64,000 nucleotides of DNA from CALOFP01 sp942492635 (GTDB lineage: Bacteria > UBP6 > UBA1177 > CALOFP01): NCBI GenBank assembly GCA_942492635.1, contig CALOFP010000003.1:806001-870000 (forward strand), in the 5' to 3' direction. How positions within the stretch are numbered: position 1 is the stretch's first letter; every line of letters begins with the position of its first letter. Below the pieces are notes generated by a model. It searched no databases, was not told the origin of the DNA, and was given only the letters and a program-made list of their open reading frames with translations. The translations under genes and the position numbers were made by a program. Shown in pieces: positions 1 through 8,928 of this stretch.

Positions 1-2418
1 CCTGTGAACGGTTCCGAGACCGGAAACAGACTCCTTCTCACTCTTAATATCTCCACGGCTGTAGAAATCCACATCCATCTCGTCGGGAACCAGCATTGTA
101 AGACGACTTTCGATGTTGTAAACGCCCGTCATTCCAAAAAACCACCTTGAATGGATTCCTCCCTTCATGGCGTGCTGTTCTTCATTCAGTTCCATCGTAT
201 AATCCAGGGTGTCACCAGGTTCAAGCTTGTCCGTATAGAGGTACCTGCGATCTGCCTTCCAGCGCCGATCTACGCTTCCGTTGGCTCGTATGATCCGCGC
301 GTTCCGCAATTTCCCCAAAAGTTCGACACGGGAAAACTCCTCGGCACCCTTCGAATCGAGAACTTTTACAGCCATTCTGTAGTGTGAACGGATGAATCCC
401 GTATGAAAAAGCCGCTGAAGACCTTCGTCAAAAAGAATAACATAGTGGTGTCCCAGAGCTCGATAGGGTTCTGTATCGATTCTCTGAATCCTCTCAAGAA
501 CATCCCCGTCAGAGATGCCGTGACTCTTAAAAAAAGAGCTGTCCGAACCTTCCTCAATAAAATCCATCTTGCCCCAGAGCGTTTCAGACTGAGGATTGAG
601 CAGCGAAGCCTTTCTATACAGTGAAAACGCCTCTTTTTTTCTGCCGACGAAGAGAAGGGTGTCTGCAAGCACTTCATGAAGTGTCGGAGCAGAGGGATTC
701 AGTTTAAGCCCTCTCCTCAATATTTTTTCCGCTTTCTTGTGCTCTCCAAGAGCATTGTAAAGAGCCCCAAGTCTAGCGTGAAGCTCCATATCGTCGGGCA
801 AAATCCGGAGAAGCCTCTTCATCACCTCGAGTCGCCCCTCATCCATTGCACTTTCCCGATAGAGAGAATCCAGCCCCCTGAGCAGCTCCATGTCGAAAGG
901 AAACAAATCAAGAGCTCTACCTCTCCATAGAAGGGCTTTCTCAACATTTCCCATTCCGGCATATGCATCGGAAAGATAGATGTAGCCGGGCAGGTAATTC
1001 GGATACTTTTCAATCACCTTGGTTCCCGTCTCAACATCAAAGCGGTAGAGCCTCCTCATGTAGTAGACATCGTTAAGCGCAAGTAGAAATACAAGCCTCT
1101 CCTTTTCATTCTCCAAAGCTTGGTCCAGAAGTGCGTAGGCCTCCCGCTGTCTTCCCTCTTCATGAAGGTAGTCAACAAGCGTCGTTCTAAACCTTGTGAA
1201 TCCGACATAGTGTTTAACAAGAAATTCCATCAGATTTTCAAAATAGGCCGGATCCTCGTCCGCATAAGCTTGAGCCAGAGCAAAAAGAATAGGGGCACTC
1301 CTGCTTCCTCCGGTCCTTGCATAGAAGCTTTCAAGCCCCTTTGCACTGTAACCTCCTTCATAGAGCTCCCTCCCAATTATTCCAAGATACTCTTCCGTCA
1401 GAGATGAAGGCTGATTTTCCCCTTTGACCATGGAAACCGTACCGTCGTACTGACTTATCGGTCCTGAAATTTGCGGATTCCCTGAAATGGCCGCCGCAAC
1501 ATCCACCCTCTCCTCTTCGTAAGTGGAGATCTTCACAAGTATTGCATGGTCGCCTTCGGAGAGGTTCACATCTAAAACCGAACCGAAGAGTGCCGCCTCA
1601 CCAGGTTCCCTGACTTCCAGAATCATTTTGCCGTCAATGTAGACCCTATGTGGAGCGGAAATCCTGACACCGAATTTATGCCGCCCAGCTTTTTCAAGTG
1701 AAAAAGTGCGGTAAAGGTATATATTTGAGTTAGTTAGCGGATAAATATAGTTCGAGAGTGAAATTCTATCAGACCGGGAAGGCATCTTAATAAGCCTGGT
1801 ACCACCGTCAAAACTCTTATTCTCCTGAAACCGTCTCTCCGTTTCCGAAACCGTTTCCAAAGAAGAGTATCCGCCGTAAGGTTCCGTTTCGAGAATCAGA
1901 TAGGAATCTATAAAACCGTCGCTTTCGGCGATCTCTTCTGTAAGACGATCCATGCCAAGCTTACGGGCAGCCTCTTTCTTCCGGGTGTACAGGGCTGTGC
2001 GACATAAGAATCCACAGTCAGAGACTGGAGCATCAGCAAGCCTTCTCATTTGACCGGAGCTGAGATGCATATCCCCCATCATACGGATCACCGCGAGAGC
2101 CAGAGTTCCGTCGGTGTTCGAGACAAGGGGAAGAAGGTAGTTGAAGGCCCTCCTGTCGTCTCCACGAAGGAAGTGAGCCTCCCCTAGAACAAAAGCGGCA
2201 AAAGGACACGATTCAACATCAAGTTTTTCAGCGTCTTTCAGAGCTCTCTCATAGCTGTAGATGTAGTTCTGTTCTACCGAACTGCATAAAGCCGGATTTA
2301 CAGCACCGGAGACACCATTCGTTTCCGGAACAGTGGCACAGCTAACTAGAGTGCCCAGAATCAGAACCGGCGCAACTCTCGAGAAAACGCGCAACAGATT
2401 CCTTTGAAATTGACCCAT
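1..2418 (-). CDS. Large TPR / DUF3857-like lipoprotein, 3' end outside window
   Basis: I read this frame directly from the minus strand: it is open from the ATG at 2418 to the window edge (806 codons, no stop). The N-terminus MGQFQRNLLRVF, a hydrophobic stretch and LVSC form a lipoprotein signal peptide. The middle consists of tetratricopeptide-like helical repeats, with 'LHARLGALYNALGEHKKAEK'-type units. The last readable part, around 'RMAVKVLDSKGAEEFSRVEL' and 'LEPGDTLDYTMEL', resembles the DUF3857 domain that usually precedes a transglutaminase-like domain; that part would lie outside the window. GGAG lies 7 nt before the ATG. The start overlaps the end of mtnA by 77 nt, so translation is probably coupled. 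A role in the cell envelope is inferred; the substrate is unknown. Confidence 0.8.
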   Translation of the reverse strand, partial: MGQFQRNLLRVFSRVAPVLILGTLVSCATVPETNGVSGAVNPALCSSVEQNYIYSYERALKDAEKLDVESCPFAAFVLGEAHFLRGDDRRAFNYLLPLVSNTDGTLALAVIRMMGDMHLSSGQMRRLADAPVSDCGFLCRTALYTRKKEAARKLGMDRLTEEIAESDGFIDSYLILETEPYGGYSSLETVSETERRFQENKSFDGGTRLIKMPSRSDRISLSNYIYPLTNSNIYLYRTFSLEKAGRHKFGVRISAPHRVYIDGKMILEVREPGEAALFGSVLDVNLSEGDHAILVKISTYEEERVDVAAAISGNPQISGPISQYDGTVSMVKGENQPSSLTEEYLGIIGRELYEGGYSAKGLESFYARTGGSRSAPILFALAQAYADEDPAYFENLMEFLVKHYVGFTRFRTTLVDYLHEEGRQREAYALLDQALENEKERLVFLLALNDVYYMRRLYRFDVETGTKVIEKYPNYLPGYIYLSDAYAGMGNVEKALLWRGRALDLFPFDMELLRGLDSLYRESAMDEGRLEVMKRLLRILPDDMELHARLGALYNALGEHKKAEKILRRGLKLNPSAPTLHEVLADTLLFVGRKKEAFSLYRKASLLNPQSETLWGKMDFIEEGSDSSFFKSHGISDGDVLERIQRIDTEPYRALGHHYVILFDEGLQRLFHTGFIRSHYRMAVKVLDSKGAEEFSRVELLGKLRNARIIRANGSVDRRWKADRRYLYTDKLEPGDTLDYTMELNEEQHAMKGGIHSRWFFGMTGVYNIESRLTMLVPDEMDVDFYSRGDIKSEKESVSGLGTVHR

Positions 2419-3427
2419 CTATCACTCCAAATTCGGTAACAATACCGGTTAAAAGATCGGCCGGAACGACATCGAATCCAAGATGAAGTCCTCTTGAGGA
2501 CCCTGGAGAGATGCGTCTGCCGTTTATCATGAAGAGCTCCTCCTCGGAGCGTTCCTCAATAACGATATCGTCGCCGCTCTCAATTGCAAGATCAAAGGTT
2601 TCAAGCGGCAGTGCAGTAAAGAATGGTATTTTGTGGTAGTGAGCGTTGACCGCTAGTGAGTATGACCCGATCTTGTTTGCAAAATCTCCGTTCGCCGAAA
2701 GACGGTCGGCTCCGATTACAACAACATCTATCTCCCCTCTTTTCATAATCCAGGCTGTGGTGGAGTCGGTAATAACGGTGTGTGGAACACCCGCCTCTCC
2801 AAGCTCATATGCAGTCAGTCTGCTGCCCTGGAGGTATGGTCTTGTTTCGTCGACCCAAACCATCTCAACCAGTCCTCGACGATGAAGTGAATAAATAACG
2901 CCGAGGGCTGTACCATATCCGCCTGTGGCCAGAGTACCTGCGTTGCAGTGGGTCGATATGCGGAGTTTTCTACCTCCGGTCATCTTCTCAATATAATCAG
3001 CTCCGGCCTCACCGATTTTAATATTTCTCTCAATATCCCTATCGTGCACTTCAATCGAAAACTTCCTGAGAACGGCATAAAGTTCATCGGGAGTCAAGTC
3101 GAGCGAAGCCTCTACTATCGGCCTCACCTCATCAAGTACATTACGGAGATTGACTGCAGTCGGTCTGCTTCCAAGAAGGTATGTGTAATCCCTTTCGAAG
3201 TTATCCATGCTGACCTCGTCCCACTCTCTTGCGGCAAAGGCTATTCCGGCGGAAGCTGCCGCTCCTATTAGAGGCGCACCCCGAAGCTTCATCTCCTTAA
3301 TAGCCAGATAGACATCTTTCATTGTGGTTGCTTCGAGAAATATTTTTTGTTCAGGTAACGCTATCTGATCAAGTACTTTGTACAAATCGCCTTCCCAAAA
3401 GGCAGGTCTAAACACATTTTCCAACAT
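2342..3427 (-). CDS. mtnA: S-methyl-5-thioribose-1-phosphate isomerase (MtnA, aIF2B family)
   Basis: Isomerises methylthioribose-1-phosphate to methylthioribulose-1-phosphate in methionine salvage. The family's conserved stretches are present: 'KLRGAPLIGAAASAGIA', 'STHCNAGTLATGGYGTALG' with the catalytic Cys, 'WVDETRPYLQGSRLTAYEL' and 'VVIGADRLSANGDFANKIG' with the catalytic Asp. At 361 aa the length is normal. I start at 3427 (MLENVFRPAFWEGD) because a GGGGGTG motif lies just upstream; an ATG at 3451 would add 8 residues of poor quality. It overlaps the FHA gene upstream by 20 nt and the TPR lipoprotein downstream by 77 nt. No other methionine-salvage gene is in the window, so a related aldose-phosphate isomerase activity cannot be excluded. 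Confidence 0.9.
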   Translation of the reverse strand: MLENVFRPAFWEGDLYKVLDQIALPEQKIFLEATTMKDVYLAIKEMKLRGAPLIGAAASAGIAFAAREWDEVSMDNFERDYTYLLGSRPTAVNLRNVLDEVRPIVEASLDLTPDELYAVLRKFSIEVHDRDIERNIKIGEAGADYIEKMTGGRKLRISTHCNAGTLATGGYGTALGVIYSLHRRGLVEMVWVDETRPYLQGSRLTAYELGEAGVPHTVITDSTTAWIMKRGEIDVVVIGADRLSANGDFANKIGSYSLAVNAHYHKIPFFTALPLETFDLAIESGDDIVIEERSEEELFMINGRRISPGSSRGLHLGFDVVPADLLTGIVTEFGVIDGSISKESVARFLESCAGSDSGHSS

Positions 3428-4376
3428 TTTCACCCCCGGAACAGTCGTCAATAAGGAAGTTGTAGTGAGATCCCTTTTTCATCGAATAGTCGGTATTTGA
3501 ACAGCCTAAGAGAAAAAATACTGCGACAAGAGCAGCAACAACAACTGCCGCACCCACAAGAAGAGGTATCAGCATTTTTCTTCTTGAATCGGGACGTACG
3601 AGCGTTACCTCCGTCTTTTCGAAGTCATCTTCACACTCGTGAAAGGAGAGTATCTTCTTCTTGTTGATGTCCTCCAGCAGCTTTCTTCTTCGCTCATCTT
3701 CTGCGGCAACGAGAAACGGCTCGGGATCGTACTCCGTTCCCTTTTCTATGTATTCGAAAAGATAGTCTCCAACCCTGATCTCATCACCGTTTCGAATATC
3801 CACACTCTCAAGAGTCATACCGTTAACTACCAGGGGAAGCGTCCTGTTTGAGTCTCCCTTTACCAGCAGATTTACCCTGCCATCGTAAATAATCTTGGAA
3901 TGAACCTCTGGAATATCCGGGCCGAAGATGTATATATCTGCTCCCGCGTGGGATCCTATCACGGTTTCTGCCCCATCCACAGGATAGACACGACCGCCTA
4001 TTGAACCGTTCTTGCTGAGGATAAGATCTTTTTCCGCAACTCTTGGTCCGATCTTCTCCCTTGCTGAAGAGGTCGAAACCGAATCGTCCTTTTCGAGATA
4101 GAGATGGTAATCTCCCATGGAGATGACATCTCCAACGAATATCTCAACCTTTCTTGTTATCTCCCGGTTGTTAATGAATGTGCCGTTGTAACTTCTCATG
4201 TCCTCAACGACAATACGGCCGTCTACGACCTCCATTTGAAGGTGGTGGCGTGATATATTTCTCTCGTCCAGAACGAAATCATTATCATGTGCCCGGCCTA
4301 TTCGAATGATATTTGAATCAAACGAATGTACCGAAAGCTCGTTCTTGTCATTCTCAACAATCAAATTCAGGGTCAT
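3408..4376 (-). CDS. Tandem FHA-domain protein with C-terminal transmembrane segment
   Basis: The first forkhead-associated domain (about residues 22-75) is canonical: 'IRIGRAHDNDFVL', 'ISRHHLQME' and 'SYNGTFINN' carry the Gly-Arg, Ser-Arg-His and Asn phosphothreonine-binding residues. A second FHA-like fold (about 125-215) keeps 'VIGSHAGADIYI' and 'PEVHSKIIY' but lacks the SRxH motif, so it is probably not a phosphopeptide binder. A single membrane helix (about 270-292, 'LIPLLVGAAVVVAALVAVFF') is followed by a short tail. The domain order suggests a membrane-tethered cytoplasmic phospho-reader partnered with a Ser/Thr kinase, but no kinase is in this window. Second gene of a four-gene minus-strand operon. 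Confidence 0.8.
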   Translation of the reverse strand: MTLNLIVENDKNELSVHSFDSNIIRIGRAHDNDFVLDERNISRHHLQMEVVDGRIVVEDMRSYNGTFINNREITRKVEIFVGDVISMGDYHLYLEKDDSVSTSSAREKIGPRVAEKDLILSKNGSIGGRVYPVDGAETVIGSHAGADIYIFGPDIPEVHSKIIYDGRVNLLVKGDSNRTLPLVVNGMTLESVDIRNGDEIRVGDYLFEYIEKGTEYDPEPFLVAAEDERRRKLLEDINKKKILSFHECEDDFEKTEVTLVRPDSRRKMLIPLLVGAAVVVAALVAVFFLLGCSNTDYSMKKGSHYNFLIDDCSGGENVGKCV

Positions 4377-4388
4377 CGATCTCCCTCG

Positions 4389-5444
4389 CTATAGGTTGAA
4401 CATCCTGTCAATCCGATAAAACAGCTTTTTCATCTCTCCCTTCCTGTCCTTTCCGTAAAGGGAAGAATAGTCTCTAATCTCCTGTCGCAGACACTTCACT
4501 GCATCGTCTCCGGAAAGTCCTGTCAGTGCATCTATGAGAAGCTTCATCATCTCATCCATGTAGAGATGGTAGTGCTCGAAACGGTAGGCCGCCGGAACAT
4601 ATTTGCGGTCATGAAGAATCTCTTTCCAGTTCACCTTTCCGCGCACAGGGTCGTAGTTTAATTGTTTGTAGAGCGGCGCGTACTTTTCCCTCAACTGGTC
4701 AAACACACGGGTCAGTATTTCGGCAACTCCCTCCTTTGAAGAGGACTTCTTCATGAGATCGACAGACATACCGAAGATATCGAAGTAACACAGCAGCATC
4801 GAAACGATCTCGTCGTTTTTGAGAAGCAGCTTTCTGCTCCACCGGCGTTCATCATATCTGCGTGAGCATTTGAACGAAACCGTCGGGGAACAGCTTTCGG
4901 CTTCCCTAAGGTAGTCGACAAAAAATGCCTCCCGTTCGTCCAGTTGATAGCACTTCTCTTCAGGCTGATAGTAGCTGAACGAAGAGAACTCACCCGAATC
5001 GAAAATTGCCATATTGGTTACAAATCCGTGGTGAAAAGCCATACTCCCCGATAGACGCTCACTTCTTATGTACTCCAGTGATGCCTGAAGATCCAGCAGC
5101 TCATACCTTCCGAAGAGAGCCAACTCACCATGATGATAGCGGGCCAGATGTTCAACAGTGTCGCTGTCGGCCGAATTGGTGTAAATAGTAACCCGCTCCT
5201 TCTCAGTCAATGAGTCTAGATCCGCACGATCTGAAATCCCAGTCGAAGAGGGCGTCTCGAAAACATCAGCGGAATAGATCGAGGAGTCCTTGATGTAGAT
5301 AAAACCGTATCGGTCATCCGCTATGCAGAGAAGATAGCCGGAAAAATCCTCCTCAAACCGTATGAGGTCATTCACAACGGAGGTAAGGTACCTTCCCTCG
5401 ATATTTTCAAGTAAATTCAAATTTTTTTTAAAAGGAAGCAGCAT
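4389..5444 (-). CDS. Conserved-looking protein of unknown function (351 aa)
   Basis: I do not recognise a family. The protein begins MLLPFKKNLNLLENIEGRYL. The N-terminal half contains 'FSGYLLCIADDRYGFIYIKD' and 'RLSGSMAFHHGFVTNMAIFD', two similar beta-rich segments in the style of DUF4388 (PATAN)-like effector-control domains. The C-terminal 130 residues are helical and charged. There is no signal peptide or membrane segment. It is the first gene of the operon with the FHA protein (12 nt apart), mtnA and the TPR lipoprotein. Co-transcription with an FHA protein makes a signalling role plausible, but this is inference. Confidence 0.6.
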   Translation of the reverse strand: MLLPFKKNLNLLENIEGRYLTSVVNDLIRFEEDFSGYLLCIADDRYGFIYIKDSSIYSADVFETPSSTGISDRADLDSLTEKERVTIYTNSADSDTVEHLARYHHGELALFGRYELLDLQASLEYIRSERLSGSMAFHHGFVTNMAIFDSGEFSSFSYYQPEEKCYQLDEREAFFVDYLREAESCSPTVSFKCSRRYDERRWSRKLLLKNDEIVSMLLCYFDIFGMSVDLMKKSSSKEGVAEILTRVFDQLREKYAPLYKQLNYDPVRGKVNWKEILHDRKYVPAAYRFEHYHLYMDEMMKLLIDALTGLSGDDAVKCLRQEIRDYSSLYGKDRKGEMKKLFYRIDRMFNL

Positions 5445-5477
5445 TCTTTCTCATATGCTTTAAAAAAACAACTTTAT

Positions 5478-5506
5478 CTTATACCATCATTTACTTTTGT
5501 TGTAAA
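5478..5506 (-). promoter_or_regulatory. Putative sigma70 promoter for the 5444->1 operon
   Basis: On the minus strand, TTTACA, 17 nt, then TATAAG, ending about 35 nt before the first start codon of the operon at 5444. Seen by eye only. Confidence 0.5.
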
Positions 5507-5532
5507 TATTTCATACTCACAGAAACAAAAAA

Positions 5533-5553
5533 GGGGGAAGCAGAGCTTCCCCC
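5533..5553 (-). terminator. Intrinsic terminator of gdhA
   Basis: A perfect 9-bp stem (GGGGGAAGC / GCTTCCCCC) with a 3-nt loop. Read on the minus strand it is followed by TTTTTTGTTT. It lies 24 nt past the gdhA stop codon. Confidence 0.9.
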
Positions 5554-5576
5554 GAAAACAGCAGTTTGTCAGTTTC

Positions 5577-6920
5577 TTATACAAGACCCTGATCAAGCAT
5601 AGCGTCTGCAACCTTCTTGAAACCGGCGATGTTTGCACCGATTACGTAGTTGCCTGGATGTCCGTACTCGTCTGCAGCAGCCTTTGCGTTTGCATGGATG
5701 TTAACCATGATAGCGTGAAGTTTTTCGTCAACTTCCTCAGCTGTCCAGTTGAGTCTCATGCTGTTCTGAGACATCTCGAGACCTGAAGTTGCAACACCAC
5801 CGGCGTTGGCAGCTTTTCCAGGTCCGAAAAGAACACCCGCATTGATGAACATCTTTGTAGCTTCAAGAGTAGTAGGCATGTTTGCACCCTCTGAAACACA
5901 GATGACACCGTTGTCGATAAGGTTCTTTGCGTTATCTTCGTTAAGCTCGTTCTGGATAGCACATGGAAGAGCAACGTCAACCTTTGCTTCCCAAGGTCTC
6001 TTACCAGCGTGGAAGACAACACCGTCGAACTTGTCAGCCATATCCTCAACTCTATCCCTACCGCTTGCTCTCATCTCGAGCATGTAGTTGATCATCTCAG
6101 CTGTGAGTCCGTTCTCTACGTATACGTATCCGTCAGGACCGGAGATTGTAACAACCTTTGCACCAAGTTCAGTAGCCTTTGTAGCAGCACCCCAGGCAAC
6201 GTTACCGAAACCGGAGATAGCAACTCTCTTTCCTTCGAAAGTCTCACCCTTTGTAGCAAGCATTTCAGCAGCGAAGTAAACGTTACCGAAACCTGTTGCC
6301 TCAGGTCTGACAAGAGAACCACCCCAGTTGAGGCCCTTTCCTGTAAGAACACCTGTGAACTCGTTTCTGATTCTCTTGTACTGACCGAACATGAATCCGA
6401 TCTCTCTTCCACCAACACCGATGTCTCCTGCAGGAACGTCTGTGTTAGGTCCAATGTGTTTACAGAGCTCAGTCATGAAGCTCTGGCAGAAGCGCATAAC
6501 TTCGTTCTCTGTTCTTCCGTTCGGATTGAAGTCACTACCACCTTTTCCACCGCCCATGGGGAGTGTTGTAAGGCTGTTCTTGAAGATCTGCTCGAATCCG
6601 AGGAACTTAAGTCCGCTGAGTGTAACGGATGGGTGAAATCTGAGACCGCCTTTGTATGGTCCGATTGCACTGTTGAACTCAACTCTGTATCCACGGTTTA
6701 CATGGTACTCTCCCTTATCATCAACCCAAGGAACCCTGAACTGAATGATTCTTTCGGGCTCAACGAGTCTTTCAAGAATTCTTGCATCTCTATATTTGGG
6801 CTCCTTCTCGATGATCGGGCTGAGAGATTCAAGAACCTCTTCTGCAGCCTGAAGGAATTCCTTTTCCCATGGGTAACGTGCCTGAAGATCAGCAAGGACT
6901 TCGCTAACGTAAGCGTTCAT
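5577..6920 (-). CDS. gdhA: Glutamate dehydrogenase, NADP-type hexameric family
   Basis: Reductive amination of 2-oxoglutarate to glutamate (reversible). The 447-aa length matches the small hexameric GDH family. 'RVPWVDDKGEYHVNRGYRVE', 'GPYKGGLRFHP' and 'LPMGGGKGGSDFNP' (catalytic Lys region), 'DVPAGDIGVGGREIG' and the nucleotide-binding 'VAISGFGNVAWGAA' are all intact. The coenzyme (NADP) is inferred from resemblance to bacterial biosynthetic GDHs. A strong AGGAGG precedes the ATG. It is monocistronic, with its own promoter upstream and a strong terminator downstream. Together with glnA (29675-30997) it gives the cell both ammonia-assimilation enzymes. Confidence 0.95.
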   Translation of the reverse strand: MNAYVSEVLADLQARYPWEKEFLQAAEEVLESLSPIIEKEPKYRDARILERLVEPERIIQFRVPWVDDKGEYHVNRGYRVEFNSAIGPYKGGLRFHPSVTLSGLKFLGFEQIFKNSLTTLPMGGGKGGSDFNPNGRTENEVMRFCQSFMTELCKHIGPNTDVPAGDIGVGGREIGFMFGQYKRIRNEFTGVLTGKGLNWGGSLVRPEATGFGNVYFAAEMLATKGETFEGKRVAISGFGNVAWGAATKATELGAKVVTISGPDGYVYVENGLTAEMINYMLEMRASGRDRVEDMADKFDGVVFHAGKRPWEAKVDVALPCAIQNELNEDNAKNLIDNGVICVSEGANMPTTLEATKMFINAGVLFGPGKAANAGGVATSGLEMSQNSMRLNWTAEEVDEKLHAIMVNIHANAKAAADEYGHPGNYVIGANIAGFKKVADAMLDQGLV

Positions 6921-6996
6921 TATCGCCTCCTTAATTCAGAAAAAAAATGAATAAAATCCTTATAATACCTATAAATTGAACCTTGAGACAGGACAA

Positions 6997-7025
6997 GTAT
7001 TACAGATATATCTTTTGCTTGTCAA
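6997..7025 (-). promoter_or_regulatory. gdhA promoter
   Basis: Minus strand TTGACA, 17-nt spacer, TAATAC. Consensus -35 and a good -10, with a leader of about 70 nt before the gdhA start. Confidence 0.7.
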
Positions 7026-7102
7026 ATTAAATTTGAAAAAAAAAAATGTTGTTCTCCACATTTTTTTTAATAAATTGTAATGCGATACCGTACTAAAAAA
7101 AC

Positions 7103-7696
7103 ATGAAGGCCTTGAAAATGAAAAACACAGGCAGTTACCAGTTGCTGCAAGACATTGAGCTTATTGACCTTGCTCTTGAAAACAACCAGCGTGCATGGCG
7201 TGAAATCGTCAATCGTTACTACGCAAAGGTGTGTTCGACCGTACTACGGGTTCAGGGTAAGGGAGAACATGAGGATACCACACAGGAGGTATTTATCGAA
7301 CTCGCTAAATCTCTTAAGAATTTCAGGCGAGAATCGAGTTTTTCCACATTCCTCTATCGAGTAACAGTGAACACTTGTTATCGAAAGATGAGAAAAAAGG
7401 AGCGAATTAATCTTGTCGGAGATGCCATGGATTTTATTTCATCGATTTTCACATCAAAAAACGATGATACAAATCCCGCCAGGATAACGGGCAAGATTGA
7501 AAACATTGGCTCTCTCAACAGTGCGCTCAGAAAACTGACGCCTGAAAAAAGGATTGCCGTGATCCTTTTCGACGTTGAGGGTCTCTCCCTGAAACAGATG
7601 GCAACTATTTTCAAGATTCCCCTTCCGACTGTCTGGTCAAGAGTCTATCACGGCAGGAAAGAGTTGTTGAAACATATGGAACGGTACACAAAATGA
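7103..7696 (+). CDS. ECF-type RNA polymerase sigma factor
   Basis: Region 2 is visible at about residues 30-95 ('NRYYAKVCSTVLRVQG', 'TQEVFIELAKSLKNFR', 'FSTFLYRVTVNTCYRKMRK'). Region 4 is at about 140-195 ('LTPEKRIAVILFDVEGLSLK', 'MATIFKIPLPTVWSRVYHGR', a helix-turn-helix). At 197 aa it is typical of extracytoplasmic-function sigma factors. The start could also be the ATG at 7118. Its stop overlaps the ATG of the FecR-domain protein by 4 nt, giving a sigma/anti-sigma pair, which is the usual regulatory logic of the family. The signal is unknown. Confidence 0.88.
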   Translation: MKALKMKNTGSYQLLQDIELIDLALENNQRAWREIVNRYYAKVCSTVLRVQGKGEHEDTTQEVFIELAKSLKNFRRESSFSTFLYRVTVNTCYRKMRKKERINLVGDAMDFISSIFTSKNDDTNPARITGKIENIGSLNSALRKLTPEKRIAVILFDVEGLSLKQMATIFKIPLPTVWSRVYHGRKELLKHMERYTK

Positions 7697-8928
7697 AAAA
7701 CAGACATCTAAAAACAGAAGAGCTTCTTGCCGTTGCCGAAAAGCGGTTTTCATTGCTCCCCGAAGCCGAAAGACATATAGAGTCATGCGAGTGCTGTTCA
7801 TCGACATTAAGATCATTCAGTGAATCGATGGATCTTCTGAAAGCTCTTAAAAACACCGAGGTGCTCCAAAACGCATCAGCTGCAAATAAAATTGCAGACG
7901 CCTCCTTCGCCTACATATCCGGAGAAGGTGTCGAAAAATCCAATAAGCACAGTTTTTTTAACCCACTGGCAATTGCATTTTCACTCTGCCTTATCTTTGT
8001 CGTATCTCTTTCACTATCACATTTTTACGACACACCCGAATCGAAATCGGATTCATATGAAAGTACATTGGCCGACGACCTTGCCAAAGTTAACCTTGAG
8101 CCCGGAACAGAAAACAGTGGGACTGTACCACCAATGCCTACGAAACTCTCTACACTTTCTAAAGGAAGTGAATTCGCAATGAAAAGAGCAAGAATAAGAG
8201 TTCTGGATGACTCCGATGTAGCAGCTGAGAACGAGAACAAAATTCTGCTCAATCGAGGTACTATCGACGTGGAAGTAAAAAAAGGTGGTGATTTCCACAT
8301 ACTTGCCGGACAAAACTACATTGTGCGAGTTCTGGGAACCCGTTTTGTCGTGAAAAAGCGTGAAGATTACTTTTCAGTTCGTGTCATAGAGGGGCTGGTC
8401 GAAGTCGTAGATAAAACCCACGGAAAGAATTTCACACTTGAAAAGGAGATGAAAAAAGAATTTTTCATAAAAAAGATTGTTCATCGTCCCGTAGAAATTA
8501 AAAAAACTGTTCCGCATCAACGACTCAGAACTCCCTCCACTTCCTGTTCAACTCCAAAGAAACCGATTATCGATTACTACACAAAGGCAAAAAAGGTTCT
8601 GAGTGCCGGAGAACTTGATTCCGCATACACTCTTTTCAAAAAAGAGCTCTCTTCGGGTAAAAACCGAGAAAGAGCCCTTTTTGAAATGGTACGAATCTCA
8701 GAGAAGAATAAGAATTTTGCGGGAGTCGTTTCTCTTCTGGAAAAAAACAAACCTGTTCTGGAAAGTTCAAAACTCTATGGGGAAGAGTTCTACATAAAGG
8801 CGTGCAAGGCTCAAACGCGAATAGAGGGAAACAACAACCTCTCCTACTGCACTGCATACCTGAAGAAATTCCCTGAAGGTTACAAAACCTTCGAAATATC
8901 CGATCTTCTGGAGAACAGAAATGAATAG
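7693..8928 (+). CDS. FecR-domain transmembrane protein, probable anti-sigma/sigma regulator
   Basis: A short N-terminal cytoplasmic part (about 1-95) contains 'HIESCECCSSTLRSF', which resembles the Cys/His zinc-binding anti-sigma motif. One membrane helix follows ('NPLAIAFSLCLIFVVSLSLS'). A FecR-type beta domain (about 175-255) contains 'NRGTIDVEVKKGGDFHI' and 'VRVLGTRFVVKKREDYFSVR'. The last 130 residues look like TPR helices ('AKKVLSAGELDSAYTLFKKE'). It overlaps the sigma factor by 4 nt and the following lipoprotein by 8 nt. By analogy with FecR and zinc-anti-sigma proteins it would hold the sigma factor at the inner membrane. Confidence 0.8.
   Translation: MKNRHLKTEELLAVAEKRFSLLPEAERHIESCECCSSTLRSFSESMDLLKALKNTEVLQNASAANKIADASFAYISGEGVEKSNKHSFFNPLAIAFSLCLIFVVSLSLSHFYDTPESKSDSYESTLADDLAKVNLEPGTENSGTVPPMPTKLSTLSKGSEFAMKRARIRVLDDSDVAAENENKILLNRGTIDVEVKKGGDFHILAGQNYIVRVLGTRFVVKKREDYFSVRVIEGLVEVVDKTHGKNFTLEKEMKKEFFIKKIVHRPVEIKKTVPHQRLRTPSTSCSTPKKPIIDYYTKAKKVLSAGELDSAYTLFKKELSSGKNRERALFEMVRISEKNKNFAGVVSLLEKNKPVLESSKLYGEEFYIKACKAQTRIEGNNNLSYCTAYLKKFPEGYKTFEISDLLENRNE

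Noticed and set aside
6009..6950. A 313-codon plus-strand open frame opposite gdhA
   Set aside because: It is an antisense shadow of a well-conserved gene, with no ribosome-binding site and no recognisable protein features.
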